Source of the DNA: Peptococcaceae bacterium 1198_IL3148
GTDB lineage: Bacteria; Bacillota; Desulfotomaculia; Desulfotomaculales; Desulfohalotomaculaceae
NCBI GenBank assembly: GCA_036763105.1
Contig: JBAIYS010000008.1
Coordinates: 62,001-126,000 of the forward strand
Direction: 5' to 3'
DNA length: 64,000 nucleotides
In this document: positions 19,003 through 26,342 of the stretch, in pieces
How the letters are laid out: each line of letters opens with the position of its first letter
How positions within the stretch are numbered: position 1 is the first letter of the stretch
The notes under the pieces: generated by a model
The model's database searches: none
The model's input: only the letters and a program-made list of their open reading frames with translations
Told to the model about the DNA's origin: nothing
Made by a program: the position numbers and the translations under genes

Positions 19003-20062
19003 TACCTCCTAATGCTTTACTTCCTTGCAATCCAATTATTGCAATTGCCAGCACCACTAATAAGCCGATAATTACAGCTATCTGACCTGAACCAGGAACC
19101 CCTGATCCACTGGCAGCTAAACCAAAATTATGAGCAAAGGCGGCACCGGCTATAAAACCTAAAACGGTAATAACAGAATCGGTGTTACCTTCACTGGCAG
19201 AAATAATTTGACGCAGTGGGCAACCTCCCAGCAGAATAGCTGCAAAACCTGCTAGCGTCATGCCTAAGAAATTCCACAATCCATCATTATGAGCTATGGG
19301 CTGTTGTTCAAAACCTAGGGTGAAATTGCCCATTATTAAATTTCCAATGGTGGCAACCACTAACATCACCACAAAACCTGACAATAGGTGGGTGTCCCGG
19401 AAGAAAATCAAATCACGAATGCCGCCAACCATGCATAAGCGGGAACGCTGGGCTAAAACCCCAACCAGTAAACCTGCCGCTAAAGATATTATTATTGGTG
19501 CGTGCATAGAAGCGGGACCTTCTTGACTGAAAAATATAAAGGCTGGTTTTATCAATAAAAAACCCAATAAAATAATAGCTATAATCGGGAATATGTAACC
19601 TGCACCTTTATTTTGTGGTATAGCCCTGCCCAAAGAATAGCCCTGCTTTAAGAACATTGTGCCAATGACTATCCCCACTATTAAGCCTGCAAAACCAACC
19701 AAGGCATTTAAATCTCCGCCCGCTAACCTGTATACCATGCGCAAGGGGCACCCTAAAAACACTAACATGCCAATTATACCAAAAAAGGCTAGTGTAAAGC
19801 GGGCTAGCGTATTTGAGCCTCCCACAACTCTAAAGTCTCGACTGACAAGGGCAGAAGCAAAGGCGCCCAGTACTAAGCCAATGATCTCGGGCCGTAGATA
19901 TTGAACTGGTGCTGCCCGGTGTAGTCCCAGAGCCCCCGAAATATCCCGCAAAAAGCAGGCAATGCAGTAGCCCATGTTAGCTGGGTTTCCTAGGGCGACC
20001 AGCATTACGCCTAAAAGCCCAACAACCCCCCCAGCAGCTACAATAAGTATTTTGTTTCTCAT
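18956..20062 (-). CDS. yedE: YedE-family putative selenium transporter
   Basis: A 368-residue membrane protein with about ten helices in two YeeE/YedE repeats. Conserved pieces include NPANMGYCIACFLRDISGA near the N-terminus, GCPLRMVYRLAGGD, and in the second repeat GGCPLRQIISASEGN; paired glycine-cysteine-proline motifs are the family hallmark. The YedE subgroup is found in selenium-using bacteria and is proposed to import a selenium compound. AAAGGAGG precedes ATG 20062. It is coupled to the TusA-like gene and lies opposite selB, making a selenium block. Confidence 0.88.
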   Translation of the reverse strand: MRNKILIVAAGGVVGLLGVMLVALGNPANMGYCIACFLRDISGALGLHRAAPVQYLRPEIIGLVLGAFASALVSRDFRVVGGSNTLARFTLAFFGIIGMLVFLGCPLRMVYRLAGGDLNALVGFAGLIVGIVIGTMFLKQGYSLGRAIPQNKGAGYIFPIIAIILLGFLLIKPAFIFFSQEGPASMHAPIIISLAAGLLVGVLAQRSRLCMVGGIRDLIFFRDTHLLSGFVVMLVVATIGNLIMGNFTLGFEQQPIAHNDGLWNFLGMTLAGFAAILLGGCPLRQIISASEGNTDSVITVLGFIAGAAFAHNFGLAASGSGVPGSGQIAVIIGLLVVLAIAIIGLQGSKALGGNVDAKDSRRSGSVLS

Positions 20063-20112
20063 TAGAAACCTCCTTTGGAAAATATTTCTTATAATCCATT
20101 AGACATTTATAC

Positions 20113-20364
20113 TTAACCTCCTGTTATATTATGTATAAAATATTGTAATATGTAAGGCCGGTTAATACTATGTATGCCAATTGGTAATATCAATGGTTTG
20201 CCAATTGCTATAGGGAAACCCACCGCAATAATAAAGGTGACAAGACAGATATTTTTGATTTGGTTTAGCATTTTTCTGCTCAATAAGTAAAACTGTTCGG
20301 CATTAGTTTCGTTTAACCGTTCAGGGTAATTATGCACCTCAGGATATTTTTTAAATAGTTGCAT
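20113..20364 (-). CDS. Hypothetical small membrane protein, possibly a fragment (DUF1648-like C-terminus)
   Basis: 83 residues. The start (PEVHNYPERLNETNAEQFYLLSRKMLNQIK) resembles the second half of DUF1648-type membrane proteins, where a NYPxxxTExNAxRxYxLxR stretch precedes a helix. No ribosome site is visible before the ATG, so it may be the remnant of a longer gene. Little else can be said; function unknown. Confidence 0.4.
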   Translation of the reverse strand: MQLFKKYPEVHNYPERLNETNAEQFYLLSRKMLNQIKNICLVTFIIAVGFPIAIGKPLILPIGIHSINRPYILQYFIHNITGG

Positions 20365-20420
20365 GAAAATGATTATAGAGTGTTATTTATAGCATCCGTT
20401 AGTTTTTAAGGTTTTTTCTC

Positions 20421-20449
20421 TTCAAATTTTAATTAAAATTGTGTATAAT
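20421..20449 (+). promoter_or_regulatory. Sigma-A type promoter for the guanidine riboswitch transcript
   Basis: TTCAAA and TATAAT separated by 17 bases, placing transcription start about 20456, some 20 bases before the riboswitch aptamer. Confidence 0.6.
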
Positions 20450-20475
20450 CTATGATAATTGCATATGTAAAATGT

Positions 20476-20563
20476 TTTCTAGGGTTCCGCAACAAATTGT
20501 TGGTCTGGTCCGAGAGAAAACTCACAGCTTTGCTGTGACACGGAGGGATAAAAGCCTGGGAGA
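20476..20563 (+). ncRNA. Guanidine-I riboswitch (ykkC class)
   Basis: The leader shows the ykkC-RNA core in order: CTAGGGTTCCGC, GGTCTGGTCCGAGAG, a variable stem CACAGCTTTGCTGTG, ACGGAGGGATAAAAGCC and GGGAGA. This RNA class binds guanidinium. The 3' segment is shared with a downstream terminator stem, so ligand binding should prevent termination and switch on the exporter pair that follows, matching the usual gene context in Firmicutes. Confidence 0.95.
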
Positions 20564-20599
20564 TAACCGATAAACTGTTCTCTTAGGCTTTTTTGTTTT
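20552..20599 (+). terminator. Riboswitch-controlled terminator
   Basis: AAGCCTGGGAGA (20552-20563) pairs with TCTCTTAGGCTT (20579-20590) through two G-U pairs, followed by TTTTGTTTT. Its 5' arm is the conserved 3' part of the guanidine aptamer, so aptamer and terminator exclude each other. Confidence 0.9.
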
Positions 20600-20629
20600 G
20601 GAGTAAAATATATTGGGGGTGTCATTTAG

Positions 20630-20971
20630 ATGAGTAGAAACTGGCTTAAAGTATTTGTCGCAGCCTTTTTAGAAGTTTTTTGGGTGATTGGATTGACTCA
20701 CTCCTATGATTTTTGGACATGGTCCGGGACTATTATCGCTATTATAGGCAGTAATTATTTAATGATTACCGCAGCACAAGTACTTCCAGCGGGAACGGTC
20801 TATGCCATTTTTGTGGGCTTAGGAACTGTAGGTACTGTCATTGCAGAAATTCTTTTCTTTGGCGAACCATTCAAATTGGCAAAAATTCTTTTAATAACAA
20901 TACTATTGGCCGGTGTCATTGGTTTGAAACTAGTCACAGACGATGCGGTCGAGAGAGGAGCTGAGTCTTGA
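20630..20971 (+). CDS. SMR-family guanidinium exporter subunit (YkkC-like)
   Basis: A 113-residue protein with four predicted helices of the small multidrug resistance family: the N-terminal helix has the essential glutamate in AAFLEVFWVIGLTHS, and the later GTVYAIFVGLGTVGTV is the SMR signature. Paired SMR genes behind a guanidine-I riboswitch correspond to B. subtilis YkkC/YkkD, whose ligand context implies guanidinium export. GGGGGTGTC precedes the ATG. It overlaps its partner by four bases (ATGA type). Confidence 0.92.
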   Translation: MSRNWLKVFVAAFLEVFWVIGLTHSYDFWTWSGTIIAIIGSNYLMITAAQVLPAGTVYAIFVGLGTVGTVIAEILFFGEPFKLAKILLITILLAGVIGLKLVTDDAVERGAES

Positions 20972-21285
20972 TGGCTTGGTTTGCTTTAATTTTAGCAGGT
21001 TTATTGGAGACCTTTGGTGTTGCAATGATTAATCAATTGTCTGTAAAGCGAAATTGGCAAACTGTCATGTTATTGATTTTGGGGTTTTGCGCAAGCCTTG
21101 CATTACTCAGTTATTCATTGCAATTTATTCCTATGGGAACCGGTTATGCTATTTGGACAGGAATTGGTGTCGTTGGAGGCACCTTAGTAGGGATGCTATT
21201 TTTTAGAGAATCAAAGGATTGGAAAAGGATCGTCTTCATAGCTATGATTCTAGGTGCTGCGGTTGGACTAAAACTTGTTTCATAA
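20968..21285 (+). CDS. SMR-family guanidinium exporter subunit (YkkD-like)
   Basis: A 105-residue four-helix SMR protein, length equal to YkkD. The N-terminal LILAGLLETFGVAMINQ holds the conserved glutamate and GTGYAIWTGIGVVGG is the family signature. It begins within the stop of the preceding SMR gene, so both are made in step and presumably form a heterodimeric pump in the cytoplasmic membrane. Nothing else follows in the transcript before degenerate sequence begins. Confidence 0.92.
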   Translation: MMAWFALILAGLLETFGVAMINQLSVKRNWQTVMLLILGFCASLALLSYSLQFIPMGTGYAIWTGIGVVGGTLVGMLFFRESKDWKRIVFIAMILGAAVGLKLVS

Positions 21286-21599
21286 TTTAAGCAATGTACT
21301 GCGCCAACAAACCGCACCATACAATTATTTAAAAGAATATAACTGCACCCTGAAGCACAGATTAGAGCTCTAAGTCGGAACGAACATAAGTGAACGCTAG
21401 AAGTGACATGCAACTACAATGAAGGACACACATTGTACAGCCAACCCCAGATAGTGCTAACATTAGGGCTGTACTATGTGTGGTTACCGTTTACTGCATC
21501 TAAGGCAACAGCCTTTTTAACCTTAAGCGGCAACTGCCGCTCACCCACCAAGAACGCAACCGCTTACAAAACATTAAAGAAATTACGTTACCCATTTTA
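21286..21599. other. Gene-free degenerate sequence
   Basis: No coding region with a ribosome site or family pattern is seen. The stretch follows the exporter pair and runs into a likely transposase remnant, so it is probably decayed mobile DNA, but no part of it could be identified. Confidence 0.3.
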
Positions 21600-21860
21600 A
21601 AAAATTATGGAATCGCTAAGGCATATATTTTTGGTTCGGATTACCGCAAGATTTAAGCAGAAGCCAGCATGACCATTTAAGAGAGCAGTTGGAGAAAATT
21701 CTTAACCTAGTAAAACAGTAGGACACTACAGTCATCAGTAACGCTATGGAAAGGTCACTGGCCTCTGGCACCTTTGGATATGGCATCCTAAAGAGGATAA
21801 TCGACAAACAAATCAAAGCACCCCATAGCTTATCTAATCCCCAAACACGTTAGTCATTAG
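21600..21860 (+). pseudogene. Possible IS21-type transposase (istA) 3' remnant
   Basis: Translating the plus strand from about 21629 gives LPQDLSRSQHDHLREQLEKILNLVKQ, a stop, then TTVISNAMERSLASGTFGYG and ILKRIIDKQI, which resembles the C-terminal helices of IS21-family IstA proteins (a run ending in ...YxxIKxII). The in-frame stop and the missing upstream part show it is not functional. Identification is by eye and weak. Confidence 0.35.
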
Positions 21861-21876
21861 GCTATTGACTACCCTT

Positions 21877-22440
21877 TTAGATTAATCCAAGTTGAGTAAA
21901 CTTTTTCTTCGTTCTTTTAACTATTTCTTCAAAAGTTAGTTTAGTTGGTCGCCTTATTGCATTAATTTCATCAAATATTAGTTTTCCTTCTTCTAGGTTT
22001 AAAATGTTAACAATACAACAGAGGCTAATTATTTCAAATAGACTTATACAGTTAATATCCGTAAATTCTTCTATGTATTTTTTAGCTTCTTTATCATCAC
22101 TAACCAACCAATTAATATTCTTTTCGTTAGCAAGAGCAGCTGCTTTTAATTCACCAGGCCCAAGAAAGCAATCGTAAGATTCGCAAAATATTTTAATACT
22201 ATTTAACTCATCAATTGTTAGATCTGAAGCAGTATCTATATTAATAACTTGAAGCCACCGTTCAAGCTGTGCATCTCTCAATGACATTCCTTTTCCCCGG
22301 GTAGCAATTTTCTTTTGGGCTTCCCTTAGAACCTTATCTGGGATAAGCACCTTATCAAACACTTTCCCCATTAATTCTAAATGCCCGGTTAAACTTAAGT
22401 TAACCAAGACGTCTGCATCACTAACACATATTTCAATCAT
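21877..22440 (-). CDS. PIN-domain-like protein (third gene of XRE/ImmA-IrrE triad)
   Basis: About 187 residues from ATG 22440. The start IEICVSDADVLVNLSLTGHLELM, the KVLIPDKVLREAQKK strand-helix and the later LGPGELKAAALANEKNINWLVSDDKEAKKY carry acidic residues spaced as in PIN-like nucleases (first Asp in SDAD, Glu in GELKAA, Asp-Asp in SDDKEA). PIN toxins cut RNA. The start overlaps the stop of the ImmA/IrrE gene by eight bases, so the earlier in-frame start at 22518 is unlikely. It would be the effector of the triad if this is a toxin-antitoxin unit (inference). Confidence 0.65.
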   Translation of the reverse strand: MIEICVSDADVLVNLSLTGHLELMGKVFDKVLIPDKVLREAQKKIATRGKGMSLRDAQLERWLQVINIDTASDLTIDELNSIKIFCESYDCFLGPGELKAAALANEKNINWLVSDDKEAKKYIEEFTDINCISLFEIISLCCIVNILNLEEGKLIFDEINAIRRPTKLTFEEIVKRTKKKFTQLGLI

Positions 22441-23233
22441 CGTAGTAGTCATGAGGCTCCAAACCATAATCACTTGGAGTTTTGCCCCAAAGTTCCAGAA
22501 GGCTTTCGAGCTTTCCATAGGTGATTATGCCATTTTCAAAATTGCTTGTTACTGCTTCTAAAAAAATATGAGGAAAGTAAGGGGAAGTTGGTTCATTCAG
22601 TTCAGATGTATATCCTAGCCTTTTAGTTTGAAATTTTAATTCCTCGGTATTTTCGATATTGCCGAGTTTTTTGAGTTTGCCATATATAGAACCATTTTTT
22701 AGTATGCCTGCTTTAAACAAGGAATAAGCCATAGCAGCATAGCTAACCTTAAAGAATTGTTGCATTTTAATAATATGCTTCTCAGTTATAATTGTAGGAT
22801 GACCAAAAAACTTTCTGAATGAATCTTCTAAACCTTCAATAGGCATTAAAAACTCACCTGCAAAAGCATCAGCAATAATTTCTATTTCATCATCGTTATT
22901 TTTACTGTTTCCTGGGTCGCAATAAATGCCTTTCAGACTATTTCTATCATAGAGAAAGTGGCAAAACTCATGTGCAGCCGAAAAATATTGTCTGCCTAAT
23001 GGTTCATCTGAATTAATAAATATAACTGGATGACCTTTGATTTCAGCAAAAAAGGCATGAAGCCTAGGATCTGAAGCTTTATGCCTTAGTAGTAAAATCT
23101 TATGCTGCTCAATTATACTAAATATGTCTGATATTGGGCCTTTTCCTAATCCTAGGGCACCTCTTGTTTCTCTTGCCCTTTGAATACCAATTGATTCCAA
23201 TTCCTTGCGTTTACTACTCTTTAGCCTAGGCAT
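22433..23233 (-). CDS. ImmA/IrrE-family metallo-endopeptidase
   Basis: A 266-residue protein with the zinc-protease motif HEFCH in YFSAAHEFCHFLYDR near residue 90 and the downstream acidic stretch EIIADAFAGEFLMP that supplies the third ligand. ImmA/IrrE (COG2856, DUF955) enzymes cleave an XRE-type repressor to trigger gene expression in mobile elements and stress responses. The XRE gene just upstream overlaps it by eight bases and is the natural substrate. A PIN-like gene overlaps its end. Confidence 0.88.
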   Translation of the reverse strand: MPRLKSSKRKELESIGIQRARETRGALGLGKGPISDIFSIIEQHKILLLRHKASDPRLHAFFAEIKGHPVIFINSDEPLGRQYFSAAHEFCHFLYDRNSLKGIYCDPGNSKNNDDEIEIIADAFAGEFLMPIEGLEDSFRKFFGHPTIITEKHIIKMQQFFKVSYAAMAYSLFKAGILKNGSIYGKLKKLGNIENTEELKFQTKRLGYTSELNEPTSPYFPHIFLEAVTSNFENGIITYGKLESLLELWGKTPSDYGLEPHDYYDD

Positions 23234-23576
23234 TATTATTACTCCTTAAACTTATTTGTGTTATCATGGTTTTAAAGATATATTCTATGCTATTTACTGC
23301 TTGTAAGAAACTTGCATCATCATGGCCCTGGCGAAACTTAGCAACCAAAGTTTCTTCTTCTACCGGCCTTGTTAATTCATCTACAGATACAGCTAATAAG
23401 TCTGCAATTTTTCTTAGTTCGATGCTATTAATGGCTTTGTTGCCATTTTCTATCTTTGTTACGACTGGGCGGGATACTCCCAATTCCTTAGCTAAGTGTG
23501 CTTGGTCATAACCTTTTGATGTCCTTAAAGCTCTTATTCGTTCACCGATCTCCATGAACGTAGGCATCCTAGCCAT
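23226..23576 (-). CDS. XRE-family helix-turn-helix repressor
   Basis: A 116-residue protein with an N-terminal Cro/C1-type HTH (residues about 10-65: IGERIRALRTSKGYDQAHLAKELGVSRPVV then TKIENG) and a C-terminal tail of about 45 residues. It heads a three-gene unit whose members overlap by eight bases each. By analogy with ImmR/ImmA it should repress the unit and be cleaved or bound by the metallopeptidase. GGGGGG-rich sequence precedes its ATG. The region upstream to 23854 is AT-rich and gene-free and should contain the promoter. Confidence 0.88.
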   Translation of the reverse strand: MARMPTFMEIGERIRALRTSKGYDQAHLAKELGVSRPVVTKIENGNKAINSIELRKIADLLAVSVDELTRPVEEETLVAKFRQGHDDASFLQAVNSIEYIFKTMITQISLRSNNNA

Positions 23577-23854
23577 AATCTAATCCCCCCTTTATTAGTT
23601 TATTCTATACGTAACATATTCAACATTATATTTAAAAAAGCCTTTATTTAGGTTCTATTTTGTTACCTTATATTATATGGTTAATTTGCAATTTTGTATA
23701 CCTAATTTTAGTTTATTATTGTCAAGCTCATTGTTTTTATTTTTAAATTTCCTAAATCTAATACTAGCACGCTCCAGCATTGTGATTAGCTTAATATTTA
23801 TCCGCACCATGCCACAACAGCGGCAGGCAAATTTCTGCTCGCTAAAATGATCAC

Positions 23855-24211
23855 TCAGGCGCCGCCCCTTTTAATGTCCAGTATTTGCTGCATCTGCTCC
23901 ATGTCTATGTCGGATTGCTTGGCCACTACCATGGTCAGTAAAGTGATGGACTTCTGCAAATCTTTAATTACTGGTTCCAACCGTACTAAAAGATAACCCG
24001 CCATCACCATCGGGAAGCCGTAGTTTGCCGACAAAGTGTGTTGCTGCAATCCGCCCAATACCTGGGATACATCGTACATGTCCTGCTCGGTGGCGTCCGC
24101 CTTAATGTTCCTGTAGGTAATCTTACCTAAGATGAAGTCCCCTAAGGCATTTACCCCCTTTTTCACTTGCAACTGCAGCGCCGAGGTTACCAGATTTTTG
24201 GTAATCCCCAT
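23855..24211 (-). CDS. Hypothetical protein
   Basis: 118 residues, starting at ATG 24211 behind AGGGAG. No family is recognised. There is one mildly hydrophobic segment (YGFPMVMAGYLLVRLEPVI) around residue 70 and the rest is helical and mixed charge. It lies between an XRE triad and an hsdR fragment in an accessory stretch; the hairpin at 24243 lies just before it. Could be an accessory gene of the lost element. Confidence 0.55.
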   Translation of the reverse strand: MGITKNLVTSALQLQVKKGVNALGDFILGKITYRNIKADATEQDMYDVSQVLGGLQQHTLSANYGFPMVMAGYLLVRLEPVIKDLQKSITLLTMVVAKQSDIDMEQMQQILDIKRGGA

Positions 24212-24242
24212 CCTACCATTCTCCCTTTTAGTTTATTTGTCT

Positions 24243-24268
24243 GTGGCAGGGAGGCTGGACCCTGCCAC
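24243..24268. terminator. Strong hairpin upstream of the hypothetical gene at 23855
   Basis: GTGGCAGGG / CCCTGCCAC, 9 bp with an 8-base loop, further flanked by TTTGTCT and AAACAGAAA. It lies between the hsdR fragment and the 118-residue gene and may end transcription from the former. Confidence 0.5.
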
Positions 24269-24363
24269 AAACAGAAATGGCCAAGAAACATCTAATATTT
24301 CCCAGCCAATTCAAACATACCATAGGTGGTATAACGTTTCAAGGGTTAGTTTTAATAAATTAC

Positions 24364-24990
24364 CTAATAATGAGTTTGTCCCCCAATATCCCCTGCTCTT
24401 AGATGTTCATAGGTTTCTACCAACATTAAGTCCATTAGTGTTTCTCTAAATTTCTCATCATCCAAAATCCGCACAAAGAACTTTTGGTTTTGGCTCATTC
24501 TGTCCACTGTTTTATCCATGAACTTTTTATAATAGCTATATTTAAAGTTATCTAACGTGTTGGTTTTAGCCTTTCTCGCCAGTTCCTCATCCTGGAAGAA
24601 GTCTTCTTTTAGTTGTTCAACAGACAGTTGGTCTGCAGGAGAAAAGTCTGTGCCAAACCGATCGTTTAACTTTTCAATAATGCTAGACAGTGGTGCCTTT
24701 TCCAGGTCTTTGGCGGTTCCTCCACCATCTCCCGGTTTTTTTAGTTCTGTAGCATCTTCCTTGACCAATGAAATACTGCCGTCAAAGGTTTTTTGGTTGC
24801 GATAGTATTCCAGTGCCACATCATCTGCCAGGTTTACTGTCTCGCTGATACTCCTAGGCAGTTTCTTCAGCAGGAAGGTCAGATAGATGTAGAGTTTATG
24901 CAAATCCACATCTGCAAAGGGGCCAATTTGCAGGATGAATGAATACAGCCGCACATATTTAGCACCGGCACTTTTAAATTCATCCTGTTC
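24364..24990 (-). pseudogene. 3' fragment of a type I restriction enzyme R subunit (hsdR)
   Basis: The frame encodes about 205 residues matching the C-terminal end of HsdR: KYVRLYSFILQIGPFADVDL, HKLYIYLTFLLKKLP, APLSSIIEKLNDRFGTDF and the ending KYSYYKKFMDKTVDRM then FFVRILDDEKFRETLMDLML. HsdR is normally about 1000 residues with nuclease and helicase domains; these, and hsdM/hsdS, are absent. The open frame runs on to 25092, but that upstream part is antisense to a recombinase fragment on the other strand, so the homology ends at a junction near 24985. Not a functional gene. Confidence 0.7.
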
Positions 24991-25126
24991 AATGTTGGGG
25001 CATAGTTCAACTAATATTACAAATGACATATATTCCCACGTTTCAGTTTCCATGCAGGATGAAGCCGCCAGCATAGTCGGCGGCGCTCTCAAAAGAGCCA
25101 GATTGCCCGTAGATTGCCCGCGATAA
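24986..25126 (+). pseudogene. 3' fragment of a tyrosine recombinase (phage-type integrase)
   Basis: Plus-strand translation from about 24989 gives LGHSSTNITNDIYSHVSVSM then QDEAASIVGGALKRA. This is the C-terminal catalytic end of tyrosine recombinases, with the His of LGHSS and the nucleophile Tyr of DIYSHV. Only about 45 residues remain, and the sequence 5' of it switches to the hsdR fragment on the other strand. It ends 42 bases from the 3' end of tRNA-Thr, the normal place for an integrase gene beside its attachment site. Confidence 0.7.
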
Positions 25127-25168
25127 GAAAATTTGGTTCCGAGAAAACCCCGGAACCCTTGGCATGTA

Positions 25169-25243
25169 TGGAGCCAGAGAACGGATTTGAACCGTCGGCC
25201 TACGCATTACGAGTGCGTTGCTCTACCACTGAGCTACTCTGGC
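25169..25243 (-). tRNA. tRNA-Thr (anticodon CGT)
   Basis: Minus-strand cloverleaf: acceptor GCCAGAG / CTCTGGC, D-arm AGCTCAGTGGTAGAGCA, anticodon stem ACGCA with loop CTCGTAA, TpsiC-arm CGGTTCAAATCCG, discriminator T and an encoded CCA. Anticodon CGT reads ACG (threonine). Its 5' end overlaps the last ten bases of the upstream nucleotidase-like gene on the same strand. An integrase fragment faces its 3' end. Confidence 0.95.
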
Positions 25244-25827
25244 AGCTTAGCACAATATATTTTATGATTTTTTAGTTTTGCTGTCAAGAGCAACTGACTA
25301 TATATCTCATCCCAGTTGCCACAGCGTTTGCCAGGCCAGGGCCAATGTAAATTGTGGGGAGCGTTAAATAATATCACTTCAATCCCCGCTGCTGCCAACT
25401 GGACTGCGTTGTGGTAGTTATCTTCCACCATCACGTCCACCACCAGTTCTTTGCAAATATCTACCTTGTCGTGGCTGTTTAACAAGTGCAGACCGTGATA
25501 GGGAAACTGGTGTTTCTCTAACCACCGCCGGGTACAAAACTCATGCATTTGGTTGCGGGCGGTGATGATATGCAGTTGATGTTCATTAACCAGTTGTTTG
25601 AAATACCGGGCAGCGCCTGCAATCTCAGGCGATTTTTCAATAATGTTTGCTTCTCGCTGCTGCATCAACTGCGTAAACTGTTCCCGCGTCAGATCATAAA
25701 CCTTGGTCACATCATAGTCCTTAATGTCATTTATATTAATAACCTGCCCGGTGAAATTATTTAACTCCTCAATTAATAAGGGCAGGTTGTCGCATATTGT
25801 GCCATCTAAATCACAGCCAATAATCAT
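25234..25827 (-). CDS. 5'-nucleotidase-like HAD-family hydrolase (NT5C type)
   Basis: About 197 residues from ATG 25827, chosen because GAGAGG lies seven bases upstream. The HAD signature is IIGCDLDGTICDN (nucleophile Asp and acid Asp in DxDGT), with motif II in IITARNQ and motif III near VVDVMVEDN. The spacing fits the small 5'(3')-deoxyribonucleotidase-like group. It follows the ogt gene with a one-base gap. The stop codon TAG lies inside the tRNA-Thr gene, an overlap of ten bases. Substrate not predictable. Confidence 0.8.
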   Translation of the reverse strand: MIIGCDLDGTICDNLPLLIEELNNFTGQVININDIKDYDVTKVYDLTREQFTQLMQQREANIIEKSPEIAGAARYFKQLVNEHQLHIITARNQMHEFCTRRWLEKHQFPYHGLHLLNSHDKVDICKELVVDVMVEDNYHNAVQLAAAGIEVILFNAPHNLHWPWPGKRCGNWDEIYSQLLLTAKLKNHKIYCAKLPE

Positions 25828-25828
25828 T

Positions 25829-26341
25829 TTAATCCCTCTCAATAGCTAAAAACTTTCGTTTCCAATCACTGTTTTCGATGCCGCCAAAGCCACCCAGCGA
25901 ACCATCACTTCTGATTACTCGGTGACAAGGTAATACCAACAGCACGCGGTTGTTACGCAATGCGCCGCCAACGGCCCGGCTGGCAGTTGGTTTACCAATC
26001 ATTGCCGCCACTTGCTGATAGGAGCGGGTTTCACCATAGGGTATGGTGCTGATACTTTCCAACACCTGACGTTGAAAGGGGGTACACCAACTCAAGTCTA
26101 CTGGAAAGTTCAACTGGCACCGCTGACCACCGAAATATTTGCTCAGCTCTCGCCGTAAGCATAAAACCTGTTCGGTATCAGCGTCCCCTGCGATCAGTTG
26201 AGTTGGGTCCACATAGTCATGCAATTGTTCCAAAGCGGCTTCTGGTGACGGGTAAGGCAATGTTAAAACCGCTAGCCGATTGTTAGACCAGGCCACAGCA
26301 ATCCAACCAACATCTTTAATCTGTATAATATTATATTTCAT
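25829..26341 (-). CDS. ogt: Methylated-DNA--protein-cysteine methyltransferase
   Basis: 170 residues with the active-site motif PCHRVI, in VLLVLPCHRVIRSDGSLGGFGG, and the HTH region TRSYQQVAAMIGKPTASRAVG, AL. It transfers O6-alkyl groups from guanine to its own cysteine, repairing DNA once. The N-terminal 60 residues are the less conserved ribonuclease-like domain. It sits between a DMT permease (one base away) and the nucleotidase-like gene, forming a three-gene unit with no obvious shared pathway. Confidence 0.93.
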   Translation of the reverse strand: MKYNIIQIKDVGWIAVAWSNNRLAVLTLPYPSPEAALEQLHDYVDPTQLIAGDADTEQVLCLRRELSKYFGGQRCQLNFPVDLSWCTPFQRQVLESISTIPYGETRSYQQVAAMIGKPTASRAVGGALRNNRVLLVLPCHRVIRSDGSLGGFGGIENSDWKRKFLAIERD

Positions 26342-26342
26342 G

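Noticed and set aside
24985-25092. N-terminal part of the 242-residue frame as true hsdR sequence
   Set aside because: This part is antisense to a clear recombinase C-terminus on the plus strand and has no HsdR resemblance.
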